DNA from: Alphaproteobacteria bacterium
GTDB lineage: Bacteria; Pseudomonadota; Alphaproteobacteria; CAISOG01
DNA: 9,594 bases
NCBI GenBank assembly: GCA_018883285.1
Contig: VEQJ01000028.1
Coordinates: forward strand, 1-9,594
Direction: 5' to 3'
This document shows, piece after piece, positions 1 to 6,313 of this stretch (position 1 is its first letter; every line of letters starts with the position of its first letter). The notes beneath the pieces were generated by a model. It did not search any database and was not told the DNA's origin. It was given only the letters and a program-made list of their open reading frames with translations. The translations under genes were made by a program, and so were the position numbers.

Positions 1-2
1 CG

Positions 3-104
3 GCTTTGGCGTTATCCACCGTGCAGGCGGCAGTGGATGGTCATGGCCAGATCCGCAAGCAAATTTGGGTGCCTGGCAAATTGTTAAACCTGGTGTGCGC
101 CTAA
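3..104 (+). CDS. leuS: Leucyl-tRNA synthetase, C-terminal end (5' partial)
   Basis: The frame beginning at position 3 stays open to a TAA at 102-104 and reads ALALSTVQAAVDGHG then RKQIWVPGKLLNLVCA. The basic stretch followed by a hydrophobic V-P-G-K-L-(L/V)-N-(L/I)-V ending is the usual C-terminal tail of class I leucyl-tRNA synthetases, which charge tRNA-Leu in the cytoplasm. Only the last 33 codons are present, so catalytic and editing domains lie outside the window. leuS directly followed by lptE and holA is a well-known alphaproteobacterial (and wider proteobacterial) order, which supports the call. The lptE start follows the stop by 2 bases, indicating co-transcription. The identification rests on a short tail plus context. 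Confidence 0.85.
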   Translation, partial: ALALSTVQAAVDGHGQIRKQIWVPGKLLNLVCA

Positions 105-106
105 CC

Positions 107-826
107 ATGGTGGCGGCCAGACACGATGGTTGCAGGTTGACGTGGCATAGGTTGGCAGGATCGGTCGTCGCCTCGCTCTTGCTGCTGCATCTTGCAGGGT
201 GTGGCTTTCGCCCCATTTACGGCTCCGCAGCCAATGGGCTGAATGGTGATGGCGGGCATGAATCCAGCCAGGCTGGCGGGGTTAAGGCGGCGTTGGCAGA
301 GGTCAAGATTGGGCTGATTCCCGATCGCGCTGGCCAACAGCTGCGCAATCAGTTGCTGGATCTGATGAACGCGGGCGGTGAGCCCAGCCGCCCTGTTTAT
401 CGCTTGGACATTACCCTGACCACCGAAAAAACCGCGCTGGCCACCCGTTCGGATGCGTCGGTATCGTTATCGCGCCTACGCACCGTGTTGCGATACAAAT
501 TGGTGGCCATTCATCAGACGGCTGAGGTTGGGAAGGCAGAAGCCGCGGCTAAGGATGCTGCGCCCCGAGCCGCCATGCCCCCCGCTAGCCAGGATTTGGT
601 GCTGGATCAGGGCACCTTGACCGCCAGCACCAGCTATAACGTGGTGGACTCCCTGTTTGCCAGCAAGGCGGCGGAGGATGATGCCCTGGCACGGTCGCTC
701 AAAGATTTGGCCTATCAAGTGACCGATGCGGTGGCGATTGCGTTGCAGCAGCCAAAGCCTGCACCAGCCGCCCAGCCCGAGCCCCCTAAACCAGAGTCCC
801 TCAAGCTGGAGTCCCCCAAACCGTGA
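107..826 (+). CDS. lptE: LPS-assembly lipoprotein LptE
   Basis: LptE is the outer-membrane lipoprotein that plugs the LptD beta-barrel and helps insert lipopolysaccharide into the outer leaflet. The ATG at 107 gives 239 residues; a TTG at 65 in the same frame would run back into leuS and is less likely. The N-terminus has Arg-containing residues 5-15, a hydrophobic run at 19-29 and the lipobox LAGC with Cys32 as the lipidation site, followed directly by GFRPIYG, typical of alphaproteobacterial LptE. Residues 66-135 carry the alternating strand pattern expected of the fold, and YNVVDSLFASKAAEDDA (177-193) is a family-like segment near the C-terminal helix. Residues 136-160 are a variable Ala-rich stretch. 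The last 25 residues (from about 215) are a Pro/Lys/Glu tail with repeated PKP/PES units, not expected in the core family. There is no clear Shine-Dalgarno, which suggests coupling to leuS. The stop overlaps the holA start. Confidence 0.9.
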   Translation: MVAARHDGCRLTWHRLAGSVVASLLLLHLAGCGFRPIYGSAANGLNGDGGHESSQAGGVKAALAEVKIGLIPDRAGQQLRNQLLDLMNAGGEPSRPVYRLDITLTTEKTALATRSDASVSLSRLRTVLRYKLVAIHQTAEVGKAEAAAKDAAPRAAMPPASQDLVLDQGTLTASTSYNVVDSLFASKAAEDDALARSLKDLAYQVTDAVAIALQQPKPAPAAQPEPPKPESLKLESPKP

Positions 827-1863
827 GCGTGGCGGGTCGTTCAATTGGCTTTGACCAGCTCTGTGCCCAGCTGGAGGGTAGCCTGGCGGTGGTGTTCTAC
901 GGCCATAATCATGCCTGGATGGAGGAGGAGACCGCCGCCCTAATCGCCGCCGTAAAGCGCCAGCATCCAAGCCTGTCGGTCAGCCGTTTTGGCGCCGATG
1001 TTTTGCTTAAGGAACCCTATCGGTTGCAGGATGCGCTAACCAGCCCTGGCCTGTTTAGTCAGGGGCGGCAGCTGGCGGTGATTGATGGCGGTGATGAACG
1101 ATCGGGCGCCCTGGTTGCCGCCTTTCTGGCCAACCCCTGTTACAGCCCCGCCGACGGTTTGATTGTGCTGTTGGCGCCTGGTCAGCATGGCAGTGCCCGT
1201 TGGTTGCAACCCCTCAAAACGCAGGCGGGGGTATGGTTGCGCGATTGCTATGACGAAACCCCCGCTGTACGGACGGCTTTTGTGAAGCGCTACCTGCAAA
1301 GTCGTGACAAGACGGCCACGCCCGCCGCCCTCGATATCCTGCAATCCTATCTGCCCAGCGATCGCCTGATGGCTTGTCAGGATCTGGCACGGCTGTGTTT
1401 GTTGGCGGGGGCAAACCCCGTGATTGAGGAAGCGTTGGTGACGCAGGCGCTAACCCTGCAGCTGGCCAGCGATGTGCAGGAATTTATCAACGCCTATTTG
1501 GATGGCCGATTGCCCTGGTTGGCTGGTCATGCCGCCCTGGTGGACGAATCCGCCCTGCCCCCCATGGTCGTGCTGCGCAGCTTACAACAATATCTGATGC
1601 GGTTGTTATCGGTTAAGGGCGCGCAGGCCAGCGGCCTTAGCCAATCGGCAGCGATTGAGCAGTTGCAGCCCAAGCTGTTTTTTCGCCATCGCCCTGGTTT
1701 TGAGGATCAGTTGCGGCGATTAAGCCTGGCGCAGGTGCATCAACTGCTGTCTGGCCTATTGGTGGCGGAGCAGCGGGTTAAGCAAACCGGCATCCCAATG
1801 GCGGAGATGGTTAATTGGAGCCTGTGGCGGCCGCAGCTGGCCAAGTCCCTGGCAAGGCCTTGA
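823..1863 (+). CDS. holA: DNA polymerase III subunit delta
   Basis: Delta is the clamp-loader wrench that opens the beta sliding clamp during DNA replication. The GTG at 823 overlaps the lptE stop as GTGA, a typical coupled start. The 346-residue length is normal for the family. The N-terminal AAA+-like domain starts with LAVVFYGHNHAWMEEE (21-36), matching the degenerate P-loop region of delta (Y/F-G-x-x), which lacks a functional Walker A, as expected. A PGLFSQGRQLAVIDGG segment (75-90) corresponds to the family's clamp-binding loop and following strand. The C-terminal helical collar contains the hallmark segment FFRHRPGFEDQLRRLS (286-301), followed by a helix and TGIP (322-325). The neighbours are lptE upstream and parB facing from the other strand 19 bases beyond the stop. 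Nothing looks broken. Confidence 0.93.
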   Translation: MSVAGRSIGFDQLCAQLEGSLAVVFYGHNHAWMEEETAALIAAVKRQHPSLSVSRFGADVLLKEPYRLQDALTSPGLFSQGRQLAVIDGGDERSGALVAAFLANPCYSPADGLIVLLAPGQHGSARWLQPLKTQAGVWLRDCYDETPAVRTAFVKRYLQSRDKTATPAALDILQSYLPSDRLMACQDLARLCLLAGANPVIEEALVTQALTLQLASDVQEFINAYLDGRLPWLAGHAALVDESALPPMVVLRSLQQYLMRLLSVKGAQASGLSQSAAIEQLQPKLFFRHRPGFEDQLRRLSLAQVHQLLSGLLVAEQRVKQTGIPMAEMVNWSLWRPQLAKSLARP

Positions 1864-1882
1864 TCCGCCACTTTCTCGGCTA

Positions 1883-2806
1883 CTAAATGCCACTGGCGGT
1901 CAGGCGTTTGAGCAGAAAATCCAGTTTTTCCAGCGAATCATACTGAATGGTAATCGCGCCCCGCCCGTTGTTCAGCTTCAGATTGACCCTAGTTCCCAAC
2001 AGGTCGCACAGGGTTTGCTCCAGCGCGACGGCATCGGCATCCTTGGCCAGGCTGGTCATCTGACCATGGCTGGTTGCGCCGTTGACCTTAGACAGCGCCG
2101 CCTCACGGTCGGGCACTTCATCAGCATCCAGCCCCTTACCCTGTACCAACCGTTCGGTCGCACGCACGCTAAGCCCTTGATCCATAATCTGTTTGGCGAT
2201 GCTTAGCGGATCGTCGGCGGTGACCAGGGCGCGGGCATGCCCCATGCTAAGCTTCCCCTGCCGTACCAGCTGTTGCACCTCACCCGGCAGGTTCAGCAGG
2301 CGGAGCAGGTTGGCAACATGGCTGCGGCTTTTGGCGACGACCTTGGCCAAATCTTCCTGGGCATAGCCATATTGCGCCAACAATTGTTGATAGGCTAAGG
2401 CCTCTTCAATCGGATTCAGGTCTTGGCGTTGGATATTTTCCAACAGGGCGACCTCCAGCAAGTCATCGTCGGCCAGATCCTGAACCGTAACCGGCACCTC
2501 GGTCAGTCCCGCTTGTTGGGCAGCCCGCCAGCGCCGCTCCCCCGCAATCAATTGGTAACGGGTAGGATCCTGGGGGTGACGACGAACCAGCAGCGGTTGC
2601 AAAATCCCGCGTCGACCGATGGAGGCGGCCAGCTCTGCCAGTTCGGCCTCCTCAAAATCCAAACGGGGTTGCAGGGGGTTGCTGTCAATCAACGACACCG
2701 CCAGTTTGCGCGATGCGCCCCGCACCTCCTCCAGCGCTTGCAAATCCTCTGGCTGATCATCAAACAGGGCGGCCAATCCACGACCCAGGGTGTTTTTCTT
2801 GCTCAT
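1883..2806 (-). CDS. parB: Chromosome partitioning protein ParB (CTPase, centromere-binding)
   Basis: ParB binds parS, forms a CTP-dependent sliding clamp, spreads along origin-proximal DNA, recruits SMC and stimulates ParA ATPase. The 307 residues show all expected parts. GRGLAALF at 8-15 is the N-terminal ParA-interacting peptide. NPLQPR at 43-48 and the CTP-binding motif GERRWRA at 89-95 are followed by ENIQRQDLNPIEEA at 123-136. A helix-turn-helix at about 148-171 is followed by the second DNA-binding helix bundle (GKLSMGHARAL, 184-194). A C-terminal dimerisation domain covers 255-307. The ATG at 2806 follows parA by 32 bases, with AAGG about 11 bases upstream as a modest ribosome site. 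It is the last gene of the minus-strand cluster and converges with holA. No rho-independent terminator is visible in the 19-base gap. Its binding sites are present nearby in rsmG and mnmG. Confidence 0.97.
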   Translation of the reverse strand: MSKKNTLGRGLAALFDDQPEDLQALEEVRGASRKLAVSLIDSNPLQPRLDFEEAELAELAASIGRRGILQPLLVRRHPQDPTRYQLIAGERRWRAAQQAGLTEVPVTVQDLADDDLLEVALLENIQRQDLNPIEEALAYQQLLAQYGYAQEDLAKVVAKSRSHVANLLRLLNLPGEVQQLVRQGKLSMGHARALVTADDPLSIAKQIMDQGLSVRATERLVQGKGLDADEVPDREAALSKVNGATSHGQMTSLAKDADAVALEQTLCDLLGTRVNLKLNNGRGAITIQYDSLEKLDFLLKRLTASGI

Positions 2807-2838
2807 GCGGTGCTCAACCTTATCGGAACGCTGTGCCG

Positions 2839-3681
2839 TTAGGCTGCCTTGTCAATCGGTAAGAGGTTGTTAGAGGGGGGAATTTGGCCGCGTTGCCGTT
2901 GCAAATATTCTTTCGCCAATTGGATGTAGGATTGCGATCCCGCACAATTGACATCGTAAACCAGGGCTGGTCGGCCATGCGAAGGCGCCTCCGACAGGCG
3001 AACATTGCGCGGCACGCTGGTGCTGTAAACCTTATCCGCAAAATGTTGGCGGACATCCTGTTCAATTTGCATGCTGATGCGGTTGCGGCGATCCAGCATG
3101 GTCAGCACGATCCCCTCCAGCTTTAGGGCGGGATGATAGGTTTTTTGCACCCGTTCAATGGTTCGCAACAGCTGGCTTAACCCCTCCAGCGCAAAAAATT
3201 CCGCCTGCAACGGGATTAACACCGAATCGCTGGCAATCAAAGCGTTAAGGGTCAGCAGGCCTAATGATGGCGGGCAATCAATCACCACGGTTTGATAGTT
3301 TTGCATATCGCCGCGCAGTCTGGCCAGCCGCTGTTCGCGTTGGGGCTGGTCAATCAGTTCGACTTCAGCCGCCGCCAGATCAGGGTTGGATGGGGAAATA
3401 TGCAGTCCTGGCACCGCCGTTGGTTGGGTGGCTTGTGCCAACGTCGCCTGACCCAGCAGGGCGTGATAGATGGTCAACCCGCGCTGTTTGTTGCTGATGC
3501 CAAGCCCCGTGCTGGCGTTACCCTGAGGATCCAGATCAATCAGCAATACCCGTTCACCACAGGCGGCCAAGGCGGTGGCCAGGTTAATAGCGGTGGTGGT
3601 TTTGCCAACCCCGCCCTTCTGATTGGCGACGGCCATGATTTTGAGCGGTTTTTTTGCGTCGTTGATAATGGTCGATGACAA
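2839..3681 (-). CDS. parA: Chromosome partitioning ATPase ParA (Soj)
   Basis: ParA is a deviant-Walker ATPase that binds nucleoid DNA non-specifically as an ATP dimer and moves ParB-parS complexes. I chose the TTG at 3681 (280 residues). It has an AAGGGGG Shine-Dalgarno 8 bases upstream, and it supplies the complete first beta strand, KPLKIMAVANQKGG, as in other alphaproteobacterial ParAs. The alternative ATG at 3636 (265 residues) begins inside that strand and has no visible ribosome site, but it gives a shorter overlap with rsmG and an automated caller may prefer it. Numbered from the TTG, the deviant Walker A KGGVGKTT is at 22-29, Walker A' DLDPQGN at 49-55, Walker B VVIDCPP at about 132-138, and a basic SVPRNVRLSEAPSHGRP segment at about 222-238 carries likely DNA-binding residues. 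The end of rsmG overlaps the start by 98 bases (53 with the ATG). Cytoplasmic and nucleoid-associated. Confidence 0.95.
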   Translation of the reverse strand: MSSTIINDAKKPLKIMAVANQKGGVGKTTTAINLATALAACGERVLLIDLDPQGNASTGLGISNKQRGLTIYHALLGQATLAQATQPTAVPGLHISPSNPDLAAAEVELIDQPQREQRLARLRGDMQNYQTVVIDCPPSLGLLTLNALIASDSVLIPLQAEFFALEGLSQLLRTIERVQKTYHPALKLEGIVLTMLDRRNRISMQIEQDVRQHFADKVYSTSVPRNVRLSEAPSHGRPALVYDVNCAGSQSYIQLAKEYLQRQRGQIPPSNNLLPIDKAA

Positions 3682-4318
3682 GAATAACGCCCCCTTGGTG
3701 TACCAGGCTTGGGTGAAACCGAATCGTGGCATCCCATCGCTGGTTGGCTTGTTGAATTTCGGCCTGATATCCGCGACCTTTTGGCCACAAACATCTGGTA
3801 TGAGGATAGCGAAACGGCTGCGCCAGCGCAAGCAAATCATCAAGCGGAGCCAGGGCGCGGGCGGTGATGACATCGGCTGGCTGTTGAGACAATTGGTTAA
3901 ATCGTTGCCCTAACACCTTGATGGTTAAGCCAAGCTCACGCCCAACCTGCTCCAGAAATTGCGCTTTGTGGGGATTGCCTTCGGCCATGCGCACTTCGGG
4001 CACCCCCATGATGCTGAGCACCAACCCTGGGAAACCCGCGCCACTGCCAAAGTCGAGTAGGCTGCGGGTTCCTGGTGGTATCAATGGCCACAGTTGCGCA
4101 CTGTCCAGCAGGTGGCGACGCCAAAGTTGGGGAATGGTGCTGGGGGCAATCAGGTTGAACCGCTGCTGCGCCTCAAGCAACAGCCGGATGTAGATTTCGA
4201 ACTTCTGCCATGTTTCACGTGAAACAGGAATCAGATCATGGAACTGGTCGAAGGTTATATCGGGATTAGGGTTATGAGTATCGGGTATCAGGGTAATGGG
4301 TAACGGGTTTTCACTCAT
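3584..4318 (-). CDS. rsmG: 16S rRNA (guanine(527)-N(7))-methyltransferase RsmG (GidB)
   Basis: RsmG transfers a methyl group from S-adenosylmethionine to N7 of G527 in 16S rRNA, near the streptomycin-binding site. The ORF is 244 residues, longer than the usual 205-215. Residues 1-24 are an unconserved Pro/Asn/Thr-rich leader. The family core starts at DLIPVSRETWQKFEIY and continues with WRRHLLDSAQL, the SAM-binding motif LLDFGSGAGFPGLVLS and the ITARALAPLDDLL segment. The usual family end would be near VILVIDHY. About 28 further residues (KKTAQNHGRR to HHRY) lie mainly in sequence that also encodes the ParA start and look non-homologous. The ATG at 4318 starts 2 bases after the mnmG stop. A perfect parS palindrome lies inside the gene and encodes the Val-Ser-Arg-Glu-Thr segment. 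Cytoplasmic. Confidence 0.94.
   Translation of the reverse strand: MSENPLPITLIPDTHNPNPDITFDQFHDLIPVSRETWQKFEIYIRLLLEAQQRFNLIAPSTIPQLWRRHLLDSAQLWPLIPPGTRSLLDFGSGAGFPGLVLSIMGVPEVRMAEGNPHKAQFLEQVGRELGLTIKVLGQRFNQLSQQPADVITARALAPLDDLLALAQPFRYPHTRCLWPKGRGYQAEIQQANQRWDATIRFHPSLVHQGGVILVIDHYQRRKKTAQNHGRRQSEGRGWQNHHRY
3690..3696 (-). promoter_or_regulatory. Shine-Dalgarno supporting a TTG start of parA
   Basis: Read on the minus strand this is AAGGGGG, 8 bases before the TTG at 3681. It is the clearest ribosome-binding sequence near parA, and it lies inside the rsmG coding frame. It favours the TTG over the ATG at 3636. Chance occurrence in GC-rich coding sequence cannot be excluded. Confidence 0.5.
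4211..4226. promoter_or_regulatory. parS: parS centromere site 1 (perfect palindrome)
   Basis: TGTTTCACGTGAAACA is a perfect 16-bp palindrome and matches the broadly conserved bacterial chromosomal parS consensus exactly. It lies in rsmG and encodes part of PVSRETW, about 1.4 kb from the parB start. It should be a primary ParB loading site. Confidence 0.95.
4261..4306. repeat. GGGT-rich low-complexity stretch in the rsmG leader
   Basis: The plus strand shows repeated GGGT-starting short units (GGGTTATG, GGGTATCA, GGGTAATG, GGGTAACG) with variable spacing. On the minus strand it encodes the Pro/Asn/Thr/Ile-rich leader of RsmG (residues about 5-20), which precedes the conserved core. It looks like degenerate slippage-derived sequence rather than a mobile repeat. 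Confidence 0.4.
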
Positions 4319-4320
4319 GA

Positions 4321-6252
4321 TTAACCCGCCTGTTGCAGATTGGGCTGGCCAGGTAGCTTTTTGACATAGCGCAACATAGCCGCTAGCGCCGCGGGGGTCA
4401 TCCCCTGTATTTGGCTAGCCTCTGCGATATTGCGTGGCCGTATCTCTTGCAGTTTTTGTCGAAGTTCTTGCGATAACCCACCAATTTCAAAGAAGTTTAA
4501 CGCGGCGGGCAGGGTTAGTTGCGCATCCCGCTTCAGGCTAAGAATTTCCTGTGCCTGACGTTTTTGATAAGGTGCATACAGCGCCTCAATCGCCAGTTGT
4601 TGCCAATCGGATTCCTCAACAACCCACAGCGATGGCCAAACCGCCAGCAATTGGTCGCGGCTAAGATGGCTATAGGATAGCAGATCATAGGCGCTACGGT
4701 TTTGGCCATCGGCATTGACCGCTACCCCATGATGGGCCAGCTTTGATGGGGACGCGGCAGCCTGTTGCAGTAAGATGCGATTGGCGTTCAGCCGTTGCTG
4801 TTTGTCCTGATGATAACGCTGCCGCTCTGACCCGACACAGCCGATGGCCAGACCCAAATCGGTCAAGCGTTGGTCGGCGTTATCCGCCCGCAGGCTTAGG
4901 CGATATTCCGCGCGGGAGGTAAACATGCGGTATGGTTCGTTGGTGCCCAGGCGGGTTAGATCCTCAATCATCACCCCGATATAGGCTTGGGTACGATCGA
5001 GGGTAAAGTTTTGGCCACCACTCGCCGCGGTTAAGGCCGCATTGACCCCCGCCATCAAACCCTGCGCCGCCGCCTCCTCATACCCAGTTGTGCCATTAAT
5101 CTGGCCAGCGAGGAACAGTCCGGACAGTGCTTTAAGCTCCAGGGTGGCTTTCAGGGCGCGGGGATCGATGTAATCATATTCAATCGCATAGCCATAGCGG
5201 ATGACCTTAACCTGCTCTAACCCAGGAATGGTGCGCAAAAAGGCATCCTGGACATCAATGGGCAGCGAGGTGGAAATGCCGTTGGGGTAAACGGTCGGGT
5301 CATCCAACCCTTCGGGTTCCAAAAAGATTTGATGCTGCTCACGGTTGGCAAAGCGCACCACCTTATCCTCAATCGATGGGCAATAGCGCGGCCCCGTACC
5401 GCTGATTTGCCCCGAATACATCGGCGCGCGATGCAGGTTATCCTGAATCAATTGATGGGTGGCGGTGGTGGTATAGGTCACCCCACAATCGATTTGCGGG
5501 TTGGTAACCTCGTGGGATAGATAAGAGAAGGGCAGGGGTGGCTCATCCCCCGCCTGTTTATCCAACTTATCCCAGGCGATGCTGCGACCATCCAGCCGTG
5601 CCGGCGTCCCGGTTTTTAGTCGGCCAAGCGGCAGATTTAGGCGATCCAGCGCCTTGGCCAGTTGGATGGCGGGCGCCTCACCATAGCGGCCAGCCGAGGT
5701 TGTTTGCTCACCCTGGTGGATGACCCCGCGCAGAAAAGTGCCGGTGGTGATAACCGCCGCCCCGCATTTTACGATGGTGCCGCTGGCCAATTTTATGCCT
5801 GTCAGCTGGCTACCATCCGCATTGGTTAGCAGATCACAGGCCTCATCCTGCAAAATGGTTAGATTGAGCTGATCCTGCAGCAGTTTTTGCACCGCTTGGC
5901 GGTACAGTTTGCGATCGGCCTGGGCACGGGGGCCTTGCACCGCGGCGCCCTTGCTGCGGTTCAAGGTGCGAAATTGGATGCCGCCTAGGTCAATCGCCCG
6001 CGCCATGATACCATCCAGCGCATCAATCTCCCGCACCAAATGCCCCTTGCCTAGCCCACCAATGGCGGGGTTGCAGGACATTTCGCCGATTTTGTCGGCC
6101 TGCAAAGTGACCAGCAGGGTGGATGCACCCAGGCGCGCCGCAGCTGCGGCCGCCTCCGTCCCCGCATGGCCACCGCCAATCACCACCACGTCATAGATGT
6201 TGTCTTGAGTCACCCTGTCAATTGCCTTGTTAACTTGTTCCACGTGAAACAA
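4321..6252 (-). CDS. mnmG: tRNA uridine-5-carboxymethylaminomethyl modification enzyme MnmG (GidA)
   Basis: MnmG is the FAD- and NADH-using partner of MnmE. Together they install the (carboxymethyl)aminomethyl group on U34 of certain tRNAs using methylene-tetrahydrofolate. The 643 residues show the FAD-binding [10 protein letters not shown] (26-35), the [11 protein letters not shown] segment (108-118), the family signature [11 protein letters not shown] (287-297), the second signature [21 protein letters not shown] (382-402), and [19 protein letters not shown] (445-463) before the helical C-terminal MnmE- and tRNA-binding region. The start used here is a TTG at 6252 (MFHVEQ) with no Shine-Dalgarno. 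It is overlapped by a parS site, a known alphaproteobacterial arrangement in which MFHV(E/K)Q is imposed by parS. A GTG at 6213 gives [14 protein letters not shown] (630 residues, close to the E. coli length) and is a real alternative. A predicted promoter lies just upstream. The stop is 2 bases from the rsmG ATG. Confidence 0.96.
   Translation of the reverse strand: MFHVEQVNKAIDRVTQDNIYDVVVIGGGHAGTEAAAAAARLGASTLLVTLQADKIGEMSCNPAIGGLGKGHLVREIDALDGIMARAIDLGGIQFRTLNRSKGAAVQGPRAQADRKLYRQAVQKLLQDQLNLTILQDEACDLLTNADGSQLTGIKLASGTIVKCGAAVITTGTFLRGVIHQGEQTTSAGRYGEAPAIQLAKALDRLNLPLGRLKTGTPARLDGRSIAWDKLDKQAGDEPPLPFSYLSHEVTNPQIDCGVTYTTTATHQLIQDNLHRAPMYSGQISGTGPRYCPSIEDKVVRFANREQHQIFLEPEGLDDPTVYPNGISTSLPIDVQDAFLRTIPGLEQVKVIRYGYAIEYDYIDPRALKATLELKALSGLFLAGQINGTTGYEEAAAQGLMAGVNAALTAASGGQNFTLDRTQAYIGVMIEDLTRLGTNEPYRMFTSRAEYRLSLRADNADQRLTDLGLAIGCVGSERQRYHQDKQQRLNANRILLQQAAASPSKLAHHGVAVNADGQNRSAYDLLSYSHLSRDQLLAVWPSLWVVEESDWQQLAIEALYAPYQKRQAQEILSLKRDAQLTLPAALNFFEIGGLSQELRQKLQEIRPRNIAEASQIQGMTPAALAAMLRYVKKLPGQPNLQQAG
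6236..6251. promoter_or_regulatory. parS: parS centromere site 2 (15/16) at the mnmG start
   Basis: TGTTCCACGTGAAACA differs from the perfect palindrome at one half-site base (C instead of T at 6240). It covers all but the first base of the mnmG TTG start codon and the next five codons, and lies about 15 bases downstream of the transcription start predicted from the promoter at 6274-6301. It is 2,025 bp from site 1. Confidence 0.88.
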
Positions 6253-6273
6253 TGCGGTTGGTTGTTGGGCAAG

Positions 6274-6301
6274 ATTCTAGCCCATAGTGCTTTTTTGGCA
6301 A
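6274..6301 (-). promoter_or_regulatory. Predicted sigma70-type promoter for mnmG-rsmG-parA-parB
   Basis: On the minus strand, TTGCCA (6301-6296; 5/6 to TTGACA) and TAGAAT (6279-6274; 5/6 to TATAAT) are separated by 16 bases in the 61-base gap between mnmE and mnmG. The predicted start of transcription is near 6267, leaving about 15 bases to the TTG at 6252, or about 54 to the GTG at 6213. It would let the distal four genes be expressed independently of the ferredoxin and mnmE. Prediction only. Confidence 0.6.
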
Positions 6302-6313
6302 GAGGGTAGACAG

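Noticed and set aside
476..970. Minus-strand 164-codon open frame opposite lptE and holA.
   Set aside because: It is antisense to two conserved genes and its product is Arg/Gly/Pro-rich without recognisable motifs.
1853..1862. CAAGGCCTTG palindrome at the end of holA as a bidirectional terminator between holA and parB.
   Set aside because: It is a 10-bp palindrome with no loop and no adjacent T-run on either strand.
3682..3873. Upstream extension of the parA frame to a start at 3873.
   Set aside because: It lies entirely within the conserved methyltransferase core of rsmG, and the translation has no ParA-like sequence.
5356..5575. Several TTATCC-containing near DnaA boxes in mnmG as an origin.
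   Set aside because: They are degenerate, scattered in a conserved coding region, and have no AT-rich unwinding region or regular spacing.
6266..6296. Hairpin TGGGC/GCCCA followed by a T6 run on the plus strand in the mnmE-mnmG gap, terminator-like.
   Set aside because: The stem is only 5 bp with a 9-base loop, it would act on the plus strand where no gene is being transcribed, and the T-run is explained as the spacer of the minus-strand promoter.
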